In this document: positions 57,165 to 64,000 of the stretch, piece after piece
Layout: each line of letters starts with the position of its first letter
Position numbering within the stretch: the first letter of the stretch is position 1
Source of the DNA: Piper betle
Lineage: Eukaryota > Streptophyta > Magnoliopsida > Piperales > Piperaceae
Assembly (NCBI GenBank): GCA_033002965.1
Contig: JAURVB010012621.1
Span: forward strand, 124,001-188,000
DNA length: 64,000 nt
Direction: 5' to 3'
Made by a program: the position numbers and the translations under genes
The notes under the pieces: model-generated
Seen by the model: only the letters and a program-made list of their open reading frames with translations
Told to the model about the DNA's origin: nothing
The model's database searches: none

Positions 57165-57985
57165 TACTAATTGAGTAAGCGAGCTGAGTTCAGTTTGTAT
57201 TCGAACTTGAGTCGAATAGCTTAAAGTTCGTTCGAACTCGACTCGACATCAAACGAGTCTTGATTGTATATGCTCAAAATCGACTTGAATATTTTTTATG
57301 TTGTTTGAGCTCGACTCAAGATCAAACAAGTTTTGAACATATATGCTTAAAATCGACTTGTACATTTTTTATGTTGTATCGAGTTCGACTCGAGCTCAAA
57401 TATATTAAAGTGTTTAATTTTGACGAATTTGAAACTAGTTAGAAACCTAGCTCATTTAGGAGCTCGAAACTAGCTTACGAGCTGGCTCTCTTAATTAAGC
57501 TCAGACCCAAATACCAATTACGATTTCTATTTTCTTGTACATGTATCCAATAAAAAATGATAATGCGATGAGTGTGGATTAAACACATAACCTTCAAGTC
57601 TTTAGGATGACACTCTCCCAACTAAGCTATCCTTGTATGGATGCTATTTTGTTATTCTATTATATATAAATAAATATAACTAACTACAATTAAACTTAGT
57701 CAATAATAATATTTATTTATGATTTTAAATATATTTTGAATAAACAAATAATATTATGTATATTATTATATTATATTATCGATTCGAGTTTGAGTCCAGC
57801 TATGATCGATTTCAGCTGAGTTCGAGTTATAACCGAGTCAAGTCAAGTCAAACACTATTTTGCTAAAGCTTGACTCATAAGATTACGAGTTCGAGCTCAA
57901 GTATTTAAATGTTGAGTTTCGAGTCGAGTTGAGCTGAGTCAAATGCTAAATATTGACGAGCTAACTCGCTCAATTAACAGCCTTA
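57165..57985 (-). mobile_element. TCGAG-rich element with tRNA-Phe-like core
   Basis: The borders ATTGAGTAAGCGAGCTGAG (57171) and GAGCTAACTCGCTCAATTAA (57958) are roughly inverted. Both flanks are full of CTCGACTCGAG words. Between them lies AT-rich DNA and a tRNA-Phe-derived sequence on the minus strand. Confidence 0.6.
57564..57636 (-). pseudogene. tRNA-Phe-derived sequence
   Basis: On the minus strand this 73-nt stretch has ATAGCTTAGTTGGGAGAG (A-box region), an anticodon arm like GACTGAAGATC changed to CCTAAAGACTTG, and GTTATGTGTTTAATCCACAC (B-box region), then TCATCGCA against TCACCGCA. It follows plant tRNA-Phe(GAA) almost throughout, but the acceptor 5' half (ACAAGGA) no longer pairs. 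It is a tRNA relic supplying a possible Pol III promoter. Confidence 0.75.
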
Positions 57986-58051
57986 GGCTTTAGTATTATT
58001 CCAGTTTAAGCATGACAATGAGGGATTTGTAAATTAATTATTCAAATAAGA

Positions 58052-58323
58052 ACTAATATTCTGTTGATACTTCTAAAAGATGAGAATATACTGTGATTAA
58101 AGCTTGGTCTGAGGGTCGCTTAATTTAATTAACCCCTAATATATTATATACACATGCATCATACCTATGGACTATACTATATGAATATTTATAGAGAGAG
58201 AGAGAGCTAATATACTGTTGATACTTCTAATAGATGAGAATATACTGTGATTAAAACTTGTCTGAGGGTGGCCTAATTTAATTAACCCCCATATATATTA
58301 CATACACATGCATCATACCTAAG

Positions 58324-58334
<11 letters not shown>
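58052..58334. repeat. tandem duplication of about 155 bp beside a (TA)n run
   Basis: Copy 1 (58052-58180) and copy 2 (58207-58334) share CTGTTGATACTTCTAA, GATGAGAATATACTGTG and ACACATGCATCATACCTA with few differences. Confidence 0.9.

Positions 58335-58407
<73 letters not shown>
58327..58407. repeat. (TA)40 microsatellite
   Basis: About 80 bp of uninterrupted TA, the longest such run in the window. Its length is likely to be unstable. Confidence 0.97.
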
Positions 58408-58409
<2 letters not shown>

Positions 58410-58544
58410 TTGAATTCTTACCAAACTGCATTTGTATAAGGTATTAGGTTCGATGAGTTAAATGCAAATATCAATAATATATCAATGCTGATGGGTCGGT
58501 TTCAAACGCTGTGCTTGTGTTAATCTTATCTTAGCAGCTAACAA

Positions 58545-58680
58545 CAAGGTTGGCTGTACTTTCTTATAGATTTCTGGGTCCTCTCTCCACAAGTGGCACC
58601 CAGCACACAGATTTCCGGCCCTTAGATTCGTATCTAAGGGCTCCTTTTCTCCCCGCGGTGCACTCTACTATGCATGGAGA
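58545..58680. mobile_element. fragment related to the hairpin elements
   Basis: It contains the palindrome CCCTTAGATTCGTATCTAAG (58619-58640), in the same style and context as the palindromes of elements I-III, followed by a short GC-rich run (CCCCGCGGTGC). The hairpin end and the GC core are missing or decayed. Confidence 0.4.
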
Positions 58681-58684
58681 AATA

Positions 58685-59145
58685 GCGGTGTTAATCGAGC
58701 GAGTAAGCCGAGCTCAACTTGTGCTCAAACTTGGCTCAAATAGTTCGAAATGCTCGAGTTCAACTCAAATATCTTTTATGTGCTCTAACTCAACTCGAGC
58801 TCGAATACACTTAAAAAATTCAATCAATATGGATTGAACCCACAACCGATCATCAACTTGAATACTTACCATCTCAACTATCTCACTTCTTTGTTATTAT
58901 ATTGTATATATATATATATATATATATCATATAATATAAAAACTATATTATTATATTATTTTATCGAGTCGAGCTACGAGTTGAGTTCGAGTTGAGTTCA
59001 GTTATACCGAGTCGAAGTTGAGTCGAATATGACTTTGCTCAAGCTCGGCTTGTAAGATTCGAGTTCGAGTCGAATTCGAGTTCAAGCGTTTAGTCAAGCC
59101 AAGCAAAAGGCTAAATGCTCACAAGCTAGCTCGTTCAATTAGCAA
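58685..59145 (-). mobile_element. TCGAG-rich element with tRNA-like core
   Basis: The left border TTAATCGAGCGAGTAAGCCG and right border CTAGCTCGTTCAATTAGCAA are inverted. On the minus strand the core has A-box-like TAGTTGAGATGG (58869-58880) and B-box-like GGTTGTGGGTTCAATCC (58831-58847). It has the same architecture as 57165-57985 and 33395-33775. Confidence 0.6.
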
Positions 59146-61429
59146 CCACTAGGGAGAAAGGGCTCTGCAAGCTCTCATAGTTCCGATTTTATTTCATGAT
59201 AAAAGTTGGGAGTCATGGTAACTGTCACCAACCGGATAACATGTTTTGTACAAGAGACAATCGATTCTAAATCATAAAATACTTGCTCATTTGATATTAG
59301 AATTAAAACCATATTAAAATTAATATCATATAAACAAATAATGTTTATTGAGTATGGCAATTTTGGATGTTTAAACCCTAGACTATAATCCATTTAAATT
59401 GTAACAAATAAACTAGGGGAATGTTTTGTTTATAACCGATTATTATTTACAAGATAAATGGCTCTCGAGTGAATAGATCAGATTATTAATTAACTCATGA
59501 AATAATATCAAATTTTTTCTCAATTAAATACCGATGAAGACTAAAAGGTTAAAAACAATTTCCTTGCACTAGGCATAGTTTCATGGGCTTTTCTTTGATA
59601 CGCACAAACTTATAATTAATACAATATACTTTCTTATAGATGTTTTTTGCAACAACAGCCCGCATTTGTTATACCAACTTGTCACGCTTCAACTTGTTCA
59701 ATAATATTTTTTTGATCCAACCCTCTTTCGTTTTTTTTAATGGTAATATTCAATCTTACACACATTCAAACTCACCCACCGGTGGTGGGCACGACCAACC
59801 GAATAATTGTGTCTGATCGTGTCTAAAGTGTGTCCAACCGAATTTAACTGATAAATTAATGACCAAATAAAAACAAATCAAATATAGACATCGCATCGTT
59901 CAACCAAATGATCAATCAAATGATAGACAAAATCATAAATTAATGATATAAATGATATTTTTAAAGTTTATTATTAAATTATCATTGATAATTATTTAAT
60001 TTAAAGCATATCAATCTTAACTTTTATATTTTTTCATTATAATATAACATTTATTTAATCAAATATTTTTTAAAAAGTGATTTTATTTTTTATGCTAAAT
60101 CGACCGGAGAGAAACTAAGAAAAATAAAATAAATAATGATAATATAAATAAGATATTAGTTGTTTGTGAGAAAAATCAATATTTATAACGAAAAAATGAT
60201 TAGATAATACAATAAATATGAGATGAAAAAATTGTTATGTGGACTCTATTTTTACCGTATACGACCGTGGTCAATTTGACCAAAAAAACTTAACCATACA
60301 CGATCGATTTTTTGTCCAAGGTTAAGTAAACAGACATGACCAATAACTTGTATAAGGTCTAACTAGCCGACGCCCTCCCCTAAACCCAATATAATATAAT
60401 ACGCCTAATGGTACCTTCCAAAAAATAATTTGATTATGCTCATATAACTATGACCTATAACTATCGTTTTAATTCTTCTTAATCTTCAATTTAATGTTAT
60501 ATTAATAATGCTTTCTATAATTGAGTTTTTTTAATCATTTTAGCTGCCTATTGTTAATTTTTTTATTTTAGACAATTGTAATTGATGAGCAAAACATTTT
60601 AAGTGGTAAATTTTTAAGTGGCCTCAAGGTTGTATATGCCTATATTTATAAAATAAGTAAAGGTTTGCAAGGGACAAGAATAATTGTAGTAGTTAATAAA
60701 AGAAAAAGAGACCTATAAGAAGTAATTTTAACATTAAAAAAAATGCACAACTAAACAAATTTACATTTCTAATCACTACTCATTTTAAAATTTTTGCCAC
60801 AAATAATATTTTTATATATAAATTAACATTTACAAAGCTAATATTGTACTATCACAAAATAAATTTATCAATGATGTACTTTAAATTTAATATATTAATA
60901 TTTTCAAAAAATATTACCATAATTAAATAATTATTTTTTATAATATTTATCTTTCATGAAAAATAAATATTTATTTTTTAGAAATATAAATATTTTAAGT
61001 ACTATTCTCTTATCTATTTAATGAAATTTTTAGTAATTAATTTATTCTTAAAAAATACAAGAAAAAATTGATAAAAATATAAAATATAATTTATTGGTAA
61101 TACTAATATATGATTTAAGACAAAATTTTAATTCAATGTCATTATAATAATTAATGAGTCTAAACTCTAAATTAGGCTCTTATAGCAATGTAATAATTAG
61201 ACCTCAAACCATTTTTTTTAATAAGAAAGAAGTGATATTATATTTGCAAAAAATTATTTCTTTATGACTTTGTTATGTGTAATGATATCTTTAAAAACAG
61301 AACGCAATTTCTTTTTTTTTTTTGCCAAGCACAACAAACTACTTGTATATATATAGAACAAAGAAGTTACATAAGTACCCAGCTACAAACAAGTTCATGG
61401 ATAAGATTACATTATGGAACTATAGTTTA
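59146..61429. other. very AT-rich intergenic DNA, nothing recognised
   Basis: Short open frames only. The pair ACGACCGTGGTCAATTTGACC / GACACGACCAACCG suggests old repeats, but no element borders are clear. Confidence 0.5.
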
Positions 61430-61790
61430 ACAACTCAAAATATGGACTCAGCTCGACATGTCATGAATTGAAGTCAACTTCAAATTGACAAAGAGTCATT
61501 TATATCAAATTTTTAATTTTATAAATTAATGTCATATGAAATTAGTATATATTTTTATTTTGACACTTAAAATTAATAAATATATGATTTATATTGGTTT
61601 AAAATATTTATTTAACTAATGTAAAAGGAAAATAATATGTTTTGATAACTTTCATGACATGACTTGGGAGTTATTTACTAAATCAATTAATATGGAATCA
61701 TCTATGGAGTGTGACTTGGTAAGCTACGGAGTCGAGTTATAAAACCCATGACCCGAGGTTTTATAATCGGAACCAGTTGGTTCGATTGTT
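61430..61790. mobile_element. MITE-like AT-rich repeat (inverted relative to 55620 copy)
   Basis: GACTC-rich borders (GGACTCAGCTCGAC; CTACGGAGTCGAG) around AT-rich DNA with AAATTAATAAATATATGATTT, the reverse-complement form of the core word in the 55620 and 62310 copies. Confidence 0.45.
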
Positions 61791-62309
61791 ATTTTCAATT
61801 AATTTTAGAAGACACGTATTAAGCAGATGCCAAAATACTAATTAACACATCATAACACGATAATCAATGACACACAACTGGCCTGTGAGTTGGTAATGTG
61901 ACGCGTACTGGAGCAACATTTTTAATTTTTATGAATAATTGATTAGAGTGTTAGTGTGTGAAATAGAGTATAATTTATATATCTCGTAAACATGGATCTA
62001 GAAAATAAATAGATTTACAATATCTTCAAATATAATTTGATTAATTAGATATAGAGACATTAATTATAGTTTATTTACTTTTATTATTTGGCTCAAAAAT
62101 TAGTTGACTTTACTTGTTAGTTATTATCAATACGAAATCATATTATTGGAAAACTAGAGAATTTAATTCAGTAAAAGAAACTAAAGTTAAAATAGTAGTC
62201 TAATTAAATGCAAGGATTGAAAGGGACCTCCATGAAGTATTGAAAGAGCTATATTAAAAGTAATTCTGAAATGTATTTTCTTAATCAATACTATCATATA
62301 TAGTTTTTA

Positions 62310-62640
62310 AATTCTTTTGACTCGAATAACTCTTCGAGTCGATTTTACTTCGTAACTTCCCGAGTTAAATTCTATAGATGATTTCATAGAGACTGCTTTT
62401 ACAATGGACTCACCGAGTCAAGTTATTAAAAGATATACCTACATCAATATTTTTAATTACTATGAATCATATATTTATTAATTTTAAATATTAAAAGATC
62501 CATATATATTAATTTTATATAATTATTTATTTATATAATTAAATTTAATATAAACGACTTTGACGGTACGGAGTTAACTACAAATTAACTCCACTCCATG
62601 ACACACCATAAGTTTATATGTGTTTTTAAACTGACTATCA
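62310..62640. mobile_element. MITE-like AT-rich repeat
   Basis: Begins TTTTGACTCGAATAACTC, has GACTCACCGAGTCAAG in the left part and AACTCCACTCCATGACACAC at the right, with the shared AATCATATATTTATTAATTTT core. Confidence 0.5.
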
Positions 62641-64000
62641 TGTTCATATACTGTACTATCATAGTTCATATTAATGTACATCCCACGGCTTTTTTGTGCC
62701 CAAGGATCAAATATAATAATTTTTTTCTGCCTTGTTAGTTTAATATACGTCCATTGAATCACAATGTTATTATTATTACATATGGCCGCTTTACAGGCTA
62801 TTATGAGTTATATTATAACAGTCTCTTTTTTGTCACGTCATTAATTTGTAAATTCTTATAGCTGATGTTGTGGGCTCCACGCAATAGCATACATGGTGTC
62901 CGTGCCTGTGCATAGTTTGCTTAACCAGCCAAACCAAATTTGACTTCTAAAAGGACTTATAATAGGTGTTACGAGTCTTTTTTAATCCAAAGATTAGTAT
63001 AAGAAATAAGGTTTTTCCATTAATCTATATATAGAGTTATTAATACCCACCCTTTACAACTAATGTAGGATAAACCCAATAATTGTTTTGGTGTCACTTT
63101 GATTTAGTTATAGTTCAATTAAAATTAGAAGTCCGCCAAACTTTAGTTTGATTTGTTCCATCAGTTTTGGTTGGAATTGATCAAACAAAATAAAACCAAT
63201 ACATAGAAAGGATCATCAATATTGCATCACCTATACTTTCCTTCTTCTATCGAGTCATTCCCTTATGTACTTGTAGTGGTCATGATATATAACACAAATT
63301 TATAAAATTATTATTTTGATCCCCTAAAAATGTTTAGTTTGTCAACATATATGGAAGGGAAGGAAGCTTGCTAGATAATCTCTTGTGCATTTATGATATA
63401 ATGCCACAGGTTATTACCTCATAAATTTTTTTGATAGGTTCAAAATTAACCCTAGGAAGTGTGTATTGAACATTCTTCATTTTATAAATAAGATTTAAGA
63501 ATAATTAGAGTAAACATGAGAGAAATAATCACTCAATAACATGGAGCCTAACTTAGTTGGTTTGGTTATTGGTTATAATTCTGGTTTCTGTTTAGTTATT
63601 GATTGTAATTTGGTTTGTATTTGATTATCTGAACGACCTCACTTTGGTTATATGTTGTTCGATTCGGTTTTAACCAAACTAAGCAAATAATCAGCCATAG
63701 GCCAGGGTTATTTTAGAGCTGCCAGGCGGAGGCGACCAATGGGGGCATTTCAATATTCAATAGCATTTGTAAAAAATATTCTCCGTATGGTGAGTGGTGT
63801 CAATGGTTTCACACAGTAACAAGATAACAGCTATATTCATAATTGGGAGTAAATAAATAGTTAATTTTTCTAATAATAATAGTCAATAATCCATTTTTAT
63901 TTGAGTATCTTAATTTTTTAGGAAATTTTGCTATTTTTGCCATATAATATAACTGCATATGTCTTTGAGACATGCTTTGGTGTCCAATAATAACAAAAAT
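62641..64000. other. AT-rich intergenic DNA to the window end
   Basis: No gene, RNA or clear element. An inverted pair GGTTTGGTTATTGGTTATAA (63560) and TTCGGTTTTAACCAAAC (63663) may mark a small transposon remnant. Confidence 0.4.

Overview
The window is nuclear DNA of a flowering plant. Genes are split by short GT-AG introns, encoded proteins include plastid-targeted enzymes and plant-specific LysM receptor kinases, there is a eukaryotic tRNA-Ser with a Pol III T-run, and the intergenic DNA is AT-rich and full of transposon remains. I cannot fix the species; a non-grass monocot is only a guess. A provided open-reading-frame list was used as an aid, but all gene models were re-read from the bases, because several listed starts are not ATG.

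Layout. 1-2.1 kb: a large inverted repeat of LTR-like sequence around a solo-LTR-like core. 2.8-6.2 kb: GC-rich hairpin elements, including a 2.7 kb fold-back with arms of about 1.25 kb. 7.1-7.8 kb: an intact membrane-anchored RING E3 ligase of the RMA type. 12.0-16.1 kb and 26.5-30.6 kb: two nearly identical direct copies of a 4.15 kb block carrying HDR (last enzyme of the plastid MEP isoprenoid pathway, minus strand) facing the 3' end of CCS1 (plastid cytochrome c assembly, plus strand). 17.3-23.1 kb: a CMP-sialic-acid-transporter-like nucleotide-sugar transporter with a 2.6 kb hairpin element in one intron. 24.8-26.7 kb: a CCS1 gene that has lost its middle. 33.4-37.6 kb: more GC-rich elements with 21-bp tandem repeats. 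38.6-46.0 kb: two convergent LysM receptor-like kinases (LYK4/5-like, then NFP/LYR-like), both pseudokinase types and both frameshifted, flanking a FAR1-type fragment and an unrecognised gene remnant. 46.4 kb: tRNA-Ser(GCT). 46.5-64 kb: no convincing protein gene, only AT-rich DNA, TCGAG-rich elements with tRNA-like cores, small MITE-like repeats and microsatellites.

Functional picture. Only the RING E3, HDR copy 1 and the tRNA read as fully intact. HDR copy 1 is open but has three changes at positions that are normally conserved; HDR copy 2 keeps those residues but has frameshifts in exon 1. Most lesions in the other genes are single-base deletions, so assembly indel errors must be excluded before they are called dead.

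The most unusual structure is a family of elements sharing (TA)n or (TAA)n flanks, a terminal hairpin, a perfect or near-perfect palindrome and a GC-rich core. The larger ones also have an AT-rich centre built from GACTCGAGTC modules. At least four copies or relatives lie in the first 21 kb.
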